This document shows, in pieces, positions 38,230 through 51,292 of a stretch of DNA of 64,000 nt. The notes beneath the pieces were generated by a model. It saw only the letters and a list, made by a program, of their open reading frames with translations. It was not told the DNA's origin and did no database searches. A program made the position numbers and the translations under genes. The stretch spans positions 2,604,001 through 2,668,000 of the forward strand of contig JAJFZO010000889.1 in the NCBI GenBank assembly GCA_021397835.1. Reading direction: 5' to 3'. How positions within the stretch are numbered: the first letter of the stretch is position 1; each line of letters starts with the position of its first letter. Source of the DNA: Moringa oleifera (Eukaryota; Streptophyta; Magnoliopsida; Brassicales; Moringaceae).

Positions 38230-38840
38230 CCCCGTAGCGATTCAGCATTATTTTTCTAGCTTAATTTGTAGACAAAGCTTGAAGATGACTGAAGCCAAAT
38301 TGTGTTGTCTGCCATTACGTCACTGCTTACCAACTTGTAGGCTCTTTCTTTTTAAATAATCAGTGGCATGAGATGAAAACACAACTGGGGTAGAGCGAAA
38401 GCTTAACGCTCAATGTTTTTGTGTCAGAAAATGTTAAACGGAGCAAGAATATGTTGCCAAATCTCGAAAGACCGAATCTTTTTTAATAATTAAGTATGAT
38501 CTAATAGACAATATTTGCGTATTAATTACAATCAAAACATAATACCATTCTATTAAAAGTTCTTCTTAAAAAAATCAATAATTCCTTCAACTTTTATGGA
38601 ATATTTTTCACATACGTAAATTATTTGTCTGCATCTGACAGTTGGAGACAGACGTGACATGGAAACAATAATCGAAGTGACCGTGTCAACAAGTTTTTCT
38701 TACAATCGTTTGGCCTTTATTTGTTTCTCCTTTTTCAGAGTTAAGCTTAATCTGAATGAAATTGAAGTTTTCATTTACTTTTCTTCTGTTTATGAGCACC
38801 ACGAAACAAGATTAGCCTGTTTAAGATGCTTTATTCATTT
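38230..38840. promoter_or_regulatory. Conserved 5' flank shared by UGT91 copies (copy B)
   Basis: This is homologous to 31700-32500 and 46700-47440. It includes the block ccgtagcgattcagcatt just upstream of the start codon, gccattacgtcactgcttac farther up, and aattatttgtctgcat. It probably contains the promoter of the 36756-38177 gene. Confidence 0.6.
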
Positions 38841-38859
38841 AAATTTTATATTAATTTTT

Positions 38860-40324
38860 TAATATAAAATTATAAAAATGTTTTAATAGTTTATAATAAT
38901 AAAAAAATAAAATTATTAAATTTATTTAATTATCAAATATTATAATTTTTTAAAAATTTCTGACACAATTCAAATTAAAGAAAACTCTGGATTGGATTAC
39001 TTCCACCGTAAGTAATTCCATTTAAGTCGAAATTCTCATCCCTGCAATTGAAGTCCTTCATGATGTAATGAAAGTCAAAGGTTTCCTTGTCATGACCTTC
39101 TTACCAATCATTAAATGATAAATGTAGAAAGCATGGAGTCGAAAATATAACTCCCACCAGACACCAAATTGGACAAAGAAAGGACCATATTTTTAAGGAA
39201 GTAGCATGTTGGAGCACCTAAAATTTCTTAATAATTATCTATGAACAAATTATTGTATCAAATCTTTTGCTGATTTTGCCTTACCATCGTTATTACTATT
39301 GTTAACATATCTGAATTGAGTTTTTTTTTTTTTTTGATTATTTGTTAACTTCTGCTGTTGGCATTACAGCTGCGAAATGGGTTTCAATGAAGTCCAATTT
39401 GTTTACTTAATGGTTTTTTGGTTTTTGATGAGATCTGAAAATGCAAGACTAGAATCCCTCATTTATTGGAAGTTTTCAGTTGATATGTCACCCATGTTCA
39501 ATATTGTGCCATAGAAAAAACAGGAGTAAGATTCACCATTTTGCTTCATAATATTAAATTTGCTGACAGAATTATCAATTAATTTCATATATGACAAATC
39601 ATTTTCATTACTAAAAAAAAAGGGTTATTTATCACAAATGGCTTTAAAAAAGTTTATTAAAAATTTTAAAATTAATAAGTTACATCTTTCCAATTTTTTT
39701 TACTGCAAAATATTAATTACCCTAAAGTAAGTAAAATGGATACAACAAAAAAAAAGTTTCTCATTTGCAGCACCTTCTCTCTCCTCACGTTTTCTCTCCT
39801 CTTCTTCACTTTTTTTTTGTTCCCCTCTTTTGTTGATAAGTCATCAAGTTTTTTTCCATCGTCATTTCAAACTCATTTTATATTATAACATTTAGCATGT
39901 GACGCAAATTAATTAAGAAAAGAAGATTTTAAAGTGGTTGGATTCATGTTTGAGTATTTTGTGTGAGAATGAGTAAATTTTTAAGTTTTCTTTTTTCCTA
40001 ATTTTAATGGGTAACGAGATGAGTGATTTTTTTTTTTTTTTTTTTTTGCATTATATGTGTAAGGATACATATGAGTTATAATTTTTTCTCTCATTTGAAG
40101 TTTCAATGTGTTATAAGTATGAGTTTGATTTAAACCCACTAAAAAAGATATAGGTTTGTGAATGTGGGTTGTGTATGTATTATCAACTAAAATCCAAGAG
40201 CATAATATAAAAAATTGATGAAAAGGATCTTAGTTGAAATTATAAGCATAAGGACAAACTTTCCTGGACATTATAAGAAAGTTAACTTGCAAAAATATTA
40301 TAAAAAAGTACACAAAGAAAGAAA
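38860..40324. other. AT-rich spacer and distal 3' flank of the last UGT copy
   Basis: No gene is seen. From about 39250 it is a diverged copy of the spacer downstream of the earlier UGT copies; 39790-40312 parallels 35900-36400 (for example aaaggatcttag...ataagcataaggacaaact). A run of about 20 T lies at 40028-40047. Confidence 0.5.
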
Positions 40325-43300
40325 TGCTCAATTGTAAGAGATAAAAGCTATTAAGTTAATAAAAAAAAACTTTTAGAGCTACCTAGTTGACGACATCGAA
40401 CCCTTACTATCGTGTTCATATGTAGGTTTGAGATTACATTTGTATTTATCTAAAAATTAATGAAAATTTATACATTTAATTTACTAGACTAATGTAATAA
40501 GTTCATTAGTGCTAAATAGGTCCCAAGTTATTTCTTTTCTTTTAGGTCATATTGATGAAGATTGGCCTTGGTAACCTTTTGGGCCTTTGCATGTTGTGTT
40601 GATCTTTCTTGTAGGCTTTCTTTTCTGTTATCCCCCCTCAAACAAGAGGGATTAATCGCAAGCCTGAGTTTGGCATGAAGATGGTGAAACTATTATGTTG
40701 GAGAGGCTTTATAAGGATGTCGGTAATTTATTCTAGTAACGAGACATAATTGACTTATAAATGACCATTGACTATCAAATCCTAAATAAAATGAAGGTCA
40801 ATTTCAATATGCTTGGTGCAAGAGTGAAAAATAAGGTTGATGATGGGGGTTGTCGCCCTTTGATTGTCGCACCAAAGGATAGCACAATGGGCTAAGAGAA
40901 GCTAGGTCTCTCAAAGAAGCGATTTTATCCACATAATTTTAGTAGTTGCATAGGCAAGAGCATGATACTTAGATTTGGTTTTGGATAAGTGATAATAGGT
41001 TATTTCTTGGAGCTCTAAAAGATGAGATTGTCATTAAAAAAGACGTAATAACCATTTATGAAGCGTTTATCATCCAAATAGCTAGCCCAGCAGGCAATAA
41101 AAAAGTTGATGAGTTAAAATTTGTGAGTGGGTTGAAAGAACGTCATAATGGGTGGTTCCTTAAAGGTAATAAAGGAGTTTCTTATAAACTTACTAGTGTT
41201 TGAATTTAGGTTAATGAAGGAATTGACTTAATTTATTCACTGCAAAAGAGGTCAGGTCGTGTGAGGGTTAAACACTAAGGTGCGCCTAAGAGGCGACGAT
41301 AACCAGTGGGTTAGGTAAGCAAGAGCTAAAACAGATAGAAAGCACCATACTTATGAAGAAGGTTGTGAAACTTGAGTGTGAGAGATGAAAATTGAAGGTG
41401 AACATGAGATCATGATGTATCTGGATTGAGTAAGAAATAGACCTTGCAGTGATTGATGGGCTTGAATACCAAGGAAATAATGAAGGAGTTTTAAATTTTG
41501 AGAGCAAATTTAGTATGATGTTAGAAGGTAATGGATTCAATCAAGGTGGGGTTGTCTCTAGTAATACGAATAGCATTAACATAGATGAGGAGATAAATGC
41601 AATGTTGTGGAATGTGATAGAAGAAAAGAGAACGATTGACCTTGGACTGGTGGAAGCCTCATTGGAGAAGATAATTTTTAAGACTATTGAACCACACATG
41701 TGGCACTTATTTAATACCATACAAAACCTTACAGAGATGATAAATGTGGTGAGGTCTTAAGGGATTAATGAGCCCTAAAGGCTAGTGTATATAAACTATT
41801 TCTTGAAGGGTACCATTTAGAAAGGCATTGTGGACATCTAGTTGGTGGATATCTCAGCCCTTAGAGACAACATTAGGTAGAAGAACTCAGATTATGCAAG
41901 GTTTGACACTAGGATTAAAGGTTGCAAAGAAGTCATTACCTAGATTCTACAGAAGCTCTTTGCAACAAGTCTGGCTTTGTGACGTTCAATAGAACCATGA
42001 GGCCGATATTTAACTTTAAACAACGATTTATTACTAATGACTTTGTAGTTGGAAGATGGAGTAATTAAGTTCTATATGTTCTTTTGCATGAGAGCCTAAA
42101 TCTCAATAAGCATGGTGACTTTGCATGTGGGATTGGCAAAGGTAGCAAAAAGTGAGTTGGGCATGGATTCAGCAGTTATTTTGGAGGTAAGGAAAATCTT
42201 GGGTTTAAAAATTCTAGCTTTAGCTCTAATAACCATTGGATGATTGGGTAAAGTGATATGAATAATGAAAATAGTAGGCGGGATAAGGGTAGGAGACATG
42301 TTGGAAAATCTAGTAAAGGATAGAGAAGGGAAGGTGGATGAAGACTTGGAGCATTGAGAAGTAAACACACTTGTAGGTGAGGATGAGGATAGCAGTAAGA
42401 ATAAAGAAGCAAGGCTGTGAGTGGGTGTGAATGATGAAGTAAAAAGAGGAAGAGCATGTTGAGTGCCACTACTACCACTATTGTTGGAGTTGAGAAAGAT
42501 AAAGGTAGGTAGAGAAGGAGATAATGGAAAGGAAATGTCACTGGTGCTAGGGAAGAGATTAGCATGAAGGAATTTAATTTCATATTAAACATAATATGTC
42601 TAGTAATATAAAGACGTCCCAAAAGACATATTGTGGACCTAAAGTCCATCTTTTGTCAATTATATGAATGTAGGTGAGGGTAGCGTACACAACCAATTGT
42701 TTTAAGGAAGTTATAGTCAAGTTGGTGGTGAGATAGCTTCTTTGGAAGCGAAATGTTTGAAAAAATGGGAGTGAGTAGCTTGTTACTTATTATTTAGGTA
42801 GGCAATAATTGGAAAGGTATTACACCAAAAATCCAAGGGTAAAAAGCTTGAGTAAGTAGAGTAAAACTTATGCTTTCCTTTTGCTTTCCCATTTTGTTGA
42901 TGAATGTGTGGGCAAGGATGTCTCACTGTTAGACCATGTTGCTATAAAAAATAGAATGAAAGATCTATATTCATCCCTCCAATCACATTGAATAATTAAA
43001 ATGGTAGTGTTGAACATGTTTGAACTTGTTTTTTGAAATGCATAAATACTTAAAGTACTTGTGACTTGTCCTTGAGGGGGTATATCCAAGTGAAGCTAGT
43101 GAAATCATATAGAAAGTAAATTTAATATTTGTAAACCTCTCCACAGATTATATGAGATGACCTCCATCAATAAGTATGTATCAATTTTAATGGTAAACTG
43201 GTTTTAGTGTGAGATAAGATGAATCATAAGTGTGGCTTTTACCAATAGTACAAGCAAAGCAAAAAAGAGATTTTATATTAATTATTGAGAAAAGTGTACA

Positions 43301-45060
43301 AGATTTCTTTAGAGTCCTAAACATATAATCTAATGAATAACCTAATTTTCTATGCCATAACTTGATATCTGAATACAAAGAATTAAAAAACTAATGAGGA
43401 CCACTTCGACTCATCTTAGGGATAGAAATAGAGATTGATGCCTTGGTTATTATTGGATTAGGTGGATGAGACTCACGAGGAGTGGCTTAGCAATTGATGG
43501 TGAAAGTGATATAACCCATCTTTTTAGTTGTCCACTCAGCAGCTTTTTTCTAGTGGACTAATCCTTCACAAAGTGAAAATCATTGTTAAAGTAACAAAAA
43601 TATTATTATATGAAATGCTAATGAAGTTTTTTAATATTTTAAGGACCCTTGGAATATCTTTCAGTTGCAAATGGACATTTGCAGTTGTGTAGGTATAGTG
43701 TTATGTCCTATATAAGAGATGTTTATAGCCTCACCATTTCTAACTATAAGTTTTTATCTATCAGTGTAATCTGAGCTTAGTGACAGATTGTTTAGTTTTA
43801 TAGTTAACATGATTTAAGACTCTACTGTCAGCATACCATCTTGGATCAATGTAGCTAATGTTTGCAATTTGATTTCAACTACTATTGTATGTATTTGAAT
43901 TAGTGTTTGCATTTTGAAAAGACTATTCGAACCTGTACCAGTAATCAATGGCAGTATGACATTGTTTAGTGCAAATGTAGCAAATGGATCTAGTGTTGCT
44001 TCTACTTCTACCACGAGCACAAGTTCTTCCCCTATTGCACACACAAGCAGCATTCTTGTTGTTCCTCCATGAGGTATTGTTCTTCCTATTTCTATCAAAG
44101 GCTATATTAATAGTAGGGTTGACAGTGTTTAGAGTCTCTTGGTTGTTTGCTCTAGCCTCTATTAATGGCTTAATAATAGGACTAACACTTATTGTATATA
44201 TAACTCCTCAATTTTTTGACTAAATGTTGATGAAGACTGTCATGAACTTATCTGAGATAAGGTTATTTGTCATTAACAAATTGTTTACTATTCCTTTAAG
44301 TTGGTTAACATATGCAATCATTTAATGTATTATAAGGTAGACTTTAGTTGCACATACTTGGACCTTATTTAGGTTTCAAATGATCTCTCTACATCGATTC
44401 AAATTCCTTGAGTTGTAAAGTCAGTTTGATTTGAGTAAAGATATCCATAGATATGATGGACATCAACGAGCTGGCTAGTAGCTGTTATTGTTGAATTTAG
44501 TCATGATAAATTGGATTGCTAGTTTCTTTAATTTTTTCTTCTACATATGTTGAGTAGATTAAGGTTGATGGACATTTGGTGAGTCTTGACAAAAACTATT
44601 ATATTTTGTGACCTTTTGATAAGATGAACACTTGATTTATTTAAATGATGTAATTGTCTTTATCAAACTTATTTCAAGCTTATTGTTAAATTGAAAGCTT
44701 AATGAGGCAGAAACCGAAATTTTTTTTTGAGAATTTTGATTTTTGTAGCTTGATGGGATGCTTGCTGGAATTAAAATCTCTAGAAGAGGCCATGGATATA
44801 AGTTTGTTGGCTTTGATAGCAAGAGAGAAATGCTCACTTGTAAGAGACAAAAGCTGAAATTTTTTTAGGGCTACTCAGATGACAACACTGAGCTTTATTA
44901 TTGTATTTATATGTAGCTTTGAGATTACATTTGTATTTAGCTAAACTAATAAATATTTGTATAATTTATTTATTAGACCAATGTAATAATTAGTTTACTA
45001 ATAATGCTAAACAATTCCCAAATTATGTTTTTTTTTAAGCGATATTTATGAAGAAGGACA
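40325..45060 (-). mobile_element. Decayed Ty1/copia LTR retrotransposon
   Basis: The element is read on the minus strand. Related ends lie at 40325-40631 (3' LTR) and 44831-45060 (5' LTR, its outer part missing); both start tgctca(a/c)ttgtaagaga on the plus strand. A primer-binding site like that of copia elements (TGCTATCAAAGCC against the usual TGGTATCAGAGC, tRNA-Met) lies at about 44807-44821. A polypurine tract (GTTTGAGGGGGGATAA on the minus strand) adjoins the left LTR at 40627-40643. Between them are fragments of gag (about 44220-44330), the GAG-pre-integrase motif LWHRKLGYSLDYM (43187-43378), an integrase piece near QCDWRDEYRSF (about 42960) and RNase H pieces near DWAGYLDDKRF (about 41080) and KHIEID (about 40810). 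Many stops and frameshifts make it inactive. Confidence 0.85.
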
Positions 45061-45238
45061 GTGACACCTACTATTATAACTTCATGCGGACCTTTGCAAA
45101 CATTCCGTTGACAAAAATTCAGAAATAAAGGGGCTGCTTTTAAACATCAGAAACATTTTGGTCCATTTTTATGAACGAAAGCCCAAAACAGCTACAGTTA
45201 ACATTATTATTTCGAAAGAACCAAAAATGAGAAATGTT

Positions 45239-46660
45239 TCAAGTCATTTGCCCCATTTTGGTCTTATGTTTTTCGAGATACCCAATAAAATCTTTCATGT
45301 AACGATCGTGGAGGTTCTTGTTGCCAAACATTTTGCTCATCTCCACTGCGTTTTCTCTGTAAATCTTTCCTTCATCTTCAAGGAGGACCAATCTCAGTGA
45401 TTCGGCCAGTGAGGTCCTGGTGAAGGACCCGTCTTGCTCGTTTCTTGGCACTTCGATGCCCGTCTTCTTCTCTTCGAAAACCCTAGCGCTCAGTCCCTGG
45501 TCTATAATGAAAGGCAACATGATCAAAGCGCGTCCGAAACTGAGTCCCTCGATGATTGAACTCCAACCACAGTGAGTCAAAAACCCACCTATTGATTCGT
45601 GAGCGAGTATTCTGAGTTGAGGTGCCCATTTCGTCCAGACAATCCCACGGTCTTTGATTCGCTTCTCGAATCCGGCTGGTAACTCAATGGAGTCGCTCTC
45701 TGCCGAAGCATTTTGCTTTCTTAGAACCCAGAAGAACGGCAAACCGGATAACTCAAGCCCCAGAGCCAACTCGGTAATGTTGTCTTGACTCAAATTTAAC
45801 TCGCTTCCCAGTGCTATGTAGACGACAGATCCTTTGTTTTGTTTGTCTAGCCATTGGCTGATGGTTAGCCAGGTCTCATCGACGGCGTCCTCGTTAACAT
45901 GTAAGGAAGGTGGCAACAGGCCAATGGGAACAACAGGTTTACCGTGCAGGTGGGAGTAGAGACGCAGCCACTGTGGCTCAAGCTCCATACAGCTGCGTAT
46001 CACTAGCACTTCACAGCCGGCGATGACAGAACCCATACGGAACATATCGGTGACTCCAGAAGGGCTCTCGTCGAAATGATCGAGGGCCCTCTTCGCCTCG
46101 TGGAGTCGAAACGCTACTTTCGTGGGAAAGGGTACCCAAGGGGGCGGCACCATGAAGAGTTCAGGCTCCTTACGGGCATCATCACCGTTGATCAGGGACG
46201 ACGTCGATGGCCCGAAGAAACAGATGCTAGCGGCGTTGAAGATGCTGAAGAAGGCCCGTGAGATACCGAAGCTCTCGGCGATGGGCCCCAACCAATGAGG
46301 GGCAAAGTCGTAGATAATCCAATCTGGAGTAGAAGCTTGCAGGAAGTTGGCTAGACCTTGATGGAGGCCGTCGAAGGCTTTCTTGAGGTACGGGAACTTG
46401 TGGTGAGGTACGTCCCTGGTGGCCTCCGCGTCTGGAGGGAGATTATCTTCATGTGGCAAAGGAATGCTCACTAAGTTTATCAACTTCGACAGACCTGGAG
46501 GTACGTAAGGAAGGCGCTGGATGTTTCTCGGAGTGGATATGAAGGAAACCCGGTGACCCTTCTGGGCGATGAGCTTGGCTGTCTCAAGAAACGGGATGAT
46601 GTGACCAAAGGCCAGCCATGGAAACATAGCGACATGGAGCTGCTTGTCATGCTCAGCCAT
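45239..46660 (-). CDS. UGT91-family UDP-glycosyltransferase, second intact copy
   Basis: An intact intronless gene of 473 aa, the closest relative in the window of the 36756-38177 gene. Catalytic His20 ([10 protein letters not shown]), Asp118 ([11 protein letters not shown]) and a full PSPG box ([15 protein letters not shown] ... HCGWSS ... LPFIIDQ, residues 345-388) are all present. It differs from its sister at scattered sites, including FLETAKL for FFEVAKL near the acceptor pocket, KFPYLKK for HRVPYLKK, and IIDQGLSAR for AIDQGLIAR, which could alter acceptor choice. Its 5' flank matches the other copies, but its 3' flank is interrupted about 180 bp past the stop by the copia element. It is expected to be active; the substrate is unknown. 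Confidence 0.93.
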   Translation of the reverse strand: MAEHDKQLHVAMFPWLAFGHIIPFLETAKLIAQKGHRVSFISTPRNIQRLPYVPPGLSKLINLVSIPLPHEDNLPPDAEATRDVPHHKFPYLKKAFDGLHQGLANFLQASTPDWIIYDFAPHWLGPIAESFGISRAFFSIFNAASICFFGPSTSSLINGDDARKEPELFMVPPPWVPFPTKVAFRLHEAKRALDHFDESPSGVTDMFRMGSVIAGCEVLVIRSCMELEPQWLRLYSHLHGKPVVPIGLLPPSLHVNEDAVDETWLTISQWLDKQNKGSVVYIALGSELNLSQDNITELALGLELSGLPFFWVLRKQNASAESDSIELPAGFEKRIKDRGIVWTKWAPQLRILAHESIGGFLTHCGWSSIIEGLSFGRALIMLPFIIDQGLSARVFEEKKTGIEVPRNEQDGSFTRTSLAESLRLVLLEDEGKIYRENAVEMSKMFGNKNLHDRYMKDFIGYLEKHKTKMGQMT

Positions 46661-46699
46661 GGAGTTTTAACCAGGGAGATTCTTCTTCGATCCCACAGT

Positions 46700-47440
46700 T
46701 TTCTCTATCTCTCTCTCCGTAGCGATTCAGCGTCATTTTTTAGCTTAATTTATAGAAAAAGCTTGGAGATGGTGGAAGCCAAATTGTGTTAGATATTTTT
46801 CCAGCTTAATTTATAGAAAAAGTTTGAAGATGATGGATGCCAAATTGTGTTGTCTAACCTTACGTCACTGCTTACCAACTTGTAGGATCTTTCTTTTTAC
46901 CTGATTTAGACAACTGGCTTAGGGGCCAAGCTTGAAGCTCAATGTTTAAGTCAGAGAATGTTAAATGGACCCAGAATGTATTGCCAAATCTTGAAAGACC
47001 AAATCATTTTTAATAATTAGTTATGATCAGATTATTACATCAAATATCTTCTTCCACTTTTTCTAGTGATCACTGTTGGATTAGTTTTTAACAAACCAAC
47101 AGATAATATTTGCATATATGTCACCATCAAAACATAATACTATTCTACTAGAAGTTTTTCTTAAAAAAAATCAATAATTCCTTCATCTTTTATAGCACAT
47201 TTCCCACCTACCATCGATAGGGCAGTTGAGGACAGACATGACAGTGGAAACAATAAGGCAAAGTGAACATATAATAGTATCAACAAAATCTTCTTACCGT
47301 GTATGGCCTTTATTTGTTTGTTTCTTGTCAGAATTAAGCTTATCTGATCGAAATTGGAGTTCTCCTTTGCTTTTCTTCCGTTGACTTGCGGCATGAAACA
47401 AGATTAGGCTGTTCATAGATCCATTGATTGGATTACTTCA
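46700..47440. promoter_or_regulatory. Conserved 5' flank shared by UGT91 copies (copy C)
   Basis: Homologous to 31700-32500 and 38230-38840. A short internal duplication is visible: the block around agcttaatttatagaaaaag...gatg...gccaaattgtgtt occurs twice (about 46741-46790 and 46804-46853), which is not seen in the other two flanks. This could duplicate cis-elements of the downstream gene. Confidence 0.6.
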
Positions 47441-47449
47441 ATAGTTAGG

Positions 47450-50400
47450 CAATTCTATTTCCAGCTCAAAGAAATACTTTTCCTGGACAAGTCTCATCCC
47501 TGTCATTCAAGTTCTTCATAATGTTATAGAAGTCGGATCTTAACTTTCACAACCTTCTTGCCAATCATTAAATTATAAATGTAGTGCAAGTAGAAAGCAT
47601 GCAGTGGCATATACACCTCCATTCATGAAACCCGATCACACACCAAACTGGATACACAAAGCAAGTCATTTTGCAGGAAATAGCATCTTTCCATTTGATG
47701 GCAAATGCCCTTTAATGGGCTCCTTGCTTCAATATTATGAAGAAAAATAACAATCAAGGTGGGACAAAATACTTAAAGAGAGTAAACATTTCTGAATCTT
47801 AAATCATGTGTTCAGCTTATTTGGGAGTGATGCACATTAACTTCCAAGAATCTAATGGATGAATTTGATGCATCCAAACAAATACCAAAAACATCGTATG
47901 GTTCCATTTATTTGAAGTAATAGAGCCAAAAAAAAAAAAACTAATTGTTAGGCAACAGAACTATATAATTTTGAACTATGTATTTGACAATTCAAACACT
48001 GATAAATCTTGAATCCTGTGTAGGAAAATTTATGACCTTTATTGAATTCTTGGGTTGAATGAGTTGATGATTATTACTATAATATTCTGACAGATTTGAT
48101 GCAGTACTCATGTGTGAAATTCATGAGCAGGTGGCAGGAAATTTCTGCATGACAAAAGAGAGTCCAAACAAATTGAAGTCAATAGTTTCCAGTAACAGAT
48201 GTTGCAGGGAAGAAATGAATGGAGTGAATGACAAATTCGTTTCACAAAGTGGACCAAAAAGCTGACCTCTTTCCAGAGTTGATTCAGTCATCCTCCAAGC
48301 AAGGCATGTCATAACATAGCGACCTTCTGCTGCAACTTGCAAGTCTCTCTCCTTTCCTTGAAGTGGAATATTGCCCTGGCCTGGGAAAGCAAATATGTTA
48401 TCTTTCTTAACCCAACATCACATGCAAGCATGCAAATCATAAATTATCGGATTTAAATCTTACTGTGATAAGTAGTCACATGAAGTTCATGGAAGCTATT
48501 GGAGAAAAGAGAGAAGAAGAGTATACTGCCATAAACATGATTCGACCTGACTGGTCTCTAAAAGAAACAAATGTTGCCGCCTGACTGATTGTGTAGATAA
48601 CCATGTTGACGTAGCCCCATTCTTTCAAGAATATAAGAGATGTACAGGAACAACAAAAGAATCATTCTTAATCCAATTCACTTTCATAATGCATCTTCCA
48701 AATGAAAATCAAAAGAAATGAATAAAAGAGGAAAAAAAATGGATGCATATATAGGTCAGTTCCTGATTGTCGCCCATTGTTAAATCTTAGCAAAAACAAA
48801 AATCAGAACAAATAAACATGTGCGGCTAATAACTTAAAGCTGAGAAGGTGCAAAAAAGTGCAATTAAGTGCATTAGCTTCAGATTCCTATCATTCCATCA
48901 ACATTTTTGACCTATATTAAATGTCATGCCAGAAGCAATAACAATTTTTAATCAGTAGGACATACTCTCAAAACAAAATGTAACAAAAAATAAAAAGAGA
49001 TATTTCCTATACTTTAATATACAAACAAAAAAGTGAATCTCATAACATATGGATAATAGAACGAAGTAGGATTATCGTTTCCATACCTTGAGTTTAAAGG
49101 ACCTCAGATTCAAGACCTGTGAAACCCATCAGGTTAAATCTGCAACTCATTAATGCAGCAACTTAAAGAGCTCTTCACCTCTGATAGCATATGCATGTAG
49201 TCTTTGCAAGCAATAAAACATAAGCCGTTGAGCTGTTCAGTATAGACAATCGAAATGTTTCACCACATCGCTGCATTTAGGGTCAAATCCAACACGCACT
49301 ATTGCAAGCATGTTCTTTCCAGATAAGATCCTTGATCTAGTCCATCTGCCTGAAGATAGCTCAGCAAACCAGCAGATTTTCCGGTCTTTAGGGAGCTGCA
49401 TATATAAAAGCTCAATATGACACCAGAAAGGGAAGTGCACGCACAGAAACTTTGTCCTGAAAAGGACAAATCATCCCTATCAGAAAAAGAACAAAATGAT
49501 CAAAACAGCCACCATGCTGCTTATACAGAGTGTAGAAAAGGCCTATATAATTCATTACATTAACAATATGTAGCTTAGAGTATCTTCAACTATAACATCT
49601 ATTGCAGCTGTCTATACAAATGTCTGCTAAATGCTGCATCAACAGAATGCTGTCTCTTATTCAGATTCACATTTTCGGTTTACGAGCTTACTTCAACAAA
49701 TATAAATGCTTCTTGACAAATGTTGGTTTCTCCAGTCAATCAAGTATTTTATCATGTTCAAGGTATTTTGTGCAGTAATCACAATCATATTTGTAACCAA
49801 ACCTTTAATGACTAAAACCTAACCATGGATAAATGTGCAACCAATTAGTAATTAACTGCCCAACAGACAAATATAAGACAAAAACTCAGCAGACAAATTA
49901 TCCCAATATACACAATGCTTTAAACTATTTTAAGTTCATTGTCTACGATTCTAAAATAACCATTGCATTACAAATGTTAAAATTAAACCATCAGAGAAAA
50001 CTAGATCGCAGTATCCATGAGCAACATGTTTGCCCTTTTCCTGCTCCAATGTGAAATACATGCTCTGACTGAGGATGTGTTTGCAAAAAACAATTCCTAT
50101 GTGTCATACCATATTCTAGCACCCAAAACAACAATATGTCCCAAACTTACTCCAAAGACACATCTAACAGTATTATCACACCTACTCTATAAAGATAACA
50201 GGAGTCTAATACCAAGAATTTTTATTGAACTAAATTTAATGCATGAGGAAATTGACCATAATTGATAGAAGTTGCATTGTCTATTTTATAGCACATACAA
50301 ACTCTGTTCCACTCCAACTACTTGCTTATAATCATTCATCCAACTAGCTAGAACTCAAAGTAGTTAACTGCTCTTGACAAATTAAACTTTCCATAACAGG

Positions 50401-51290
50401 TCAAGTTCTCATGTTTTAATGAGATGGCATAAAAAGATCAAAAACGAGAACACAGTGCTATGTAGCCCATCAGGTATATGAACATGTAGTAGAAGATTTT
50501 ATGTCAGGTAGAATATGAGCATTCTATCACCTAAATTGCACACTCCCAATGACCAACCTCGAAAAACTATGAGATGGTTTTCTATCAAGGGAATCACTAG
50601 CTGCAAAAACAGAACTTACAAACTAAACTCAGAATTTACTCCATAGATGATATAAGCATATTTTAACAGAATAATGCTTTCCCATCCATCAACAGTTTAA
50701 CAACGGGAAAAAAATCAATAATGAAACTTGAACAATAAAGATCTCAACATTGAAATGATGTATATGTGCTGGAAGCAAGAGACAATGCATTAAAGGCCAA
50801 TAAGATTATGACCTAATGTATGGTATAAGAATTTACCAACAATTTATTTATTCCCCCTTTCCACTCCTCTTAGTTTGACAACAAATAGTTAGGAAAGAAA
50901 AAGGCCAAAAGCAAATCAGCAAAGGGGACCACATAAAAAAATTTAAGAAGTTAAATAGTCACTTGCCTTCCCATTGTCAGAAATTTGTTTGCTTTATGAG
51001 GTGCTGTCACTGCAATCAACTGTTCAAACATTTAGATGTTTCTATTTGTCATAGAACTGATGCTTCCTCATCAGCAGGCTAATAAGAACGTTTCAGTCAA
51101 AACAAATTACATGCCCTATTTGTATTAGAACGATAAGCCAAAAAGTTCCAGTCTTCTGTTAAATTTACATCAGCTTCAATTCATCCATGTAGATGAGGCC
51201 CAACTTTATTAAATAGAAAATCAGTCTAGAAGGCCTTTTTGTTCCATATACTATGAGAAGTTCTAATGGAGAAAATACCAATATTTAGAA
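47450..51290. other. Region downstream of the PPR gene, possible spliced 3' UTR
   Basis: No recognised gene. Composition is like UTR or intron sequence rather than repeat DNA. On the minus strand, 49237-49395 is open for 52 codons plus stop after a good acceptor (atatatgcag) and reads LPKDRKICWFAELSSGRWTR at its start. A second open stretch lies at 48121-48342. They may belong to alternative 3' exons of the PPR transcription unit or to a noncoding RNA; no homology is recognised. Confidence 0.3.
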
Positions 51291-51292
51291 AC

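Noticed and set aside
41449..41760. 103-codon plus-strand frame inside the copia element
   Set aside because: It is antisense to the decayed pol region and has no recognisable domain. Similar antisense frames occur at 42176-42649 and 43984-44223.
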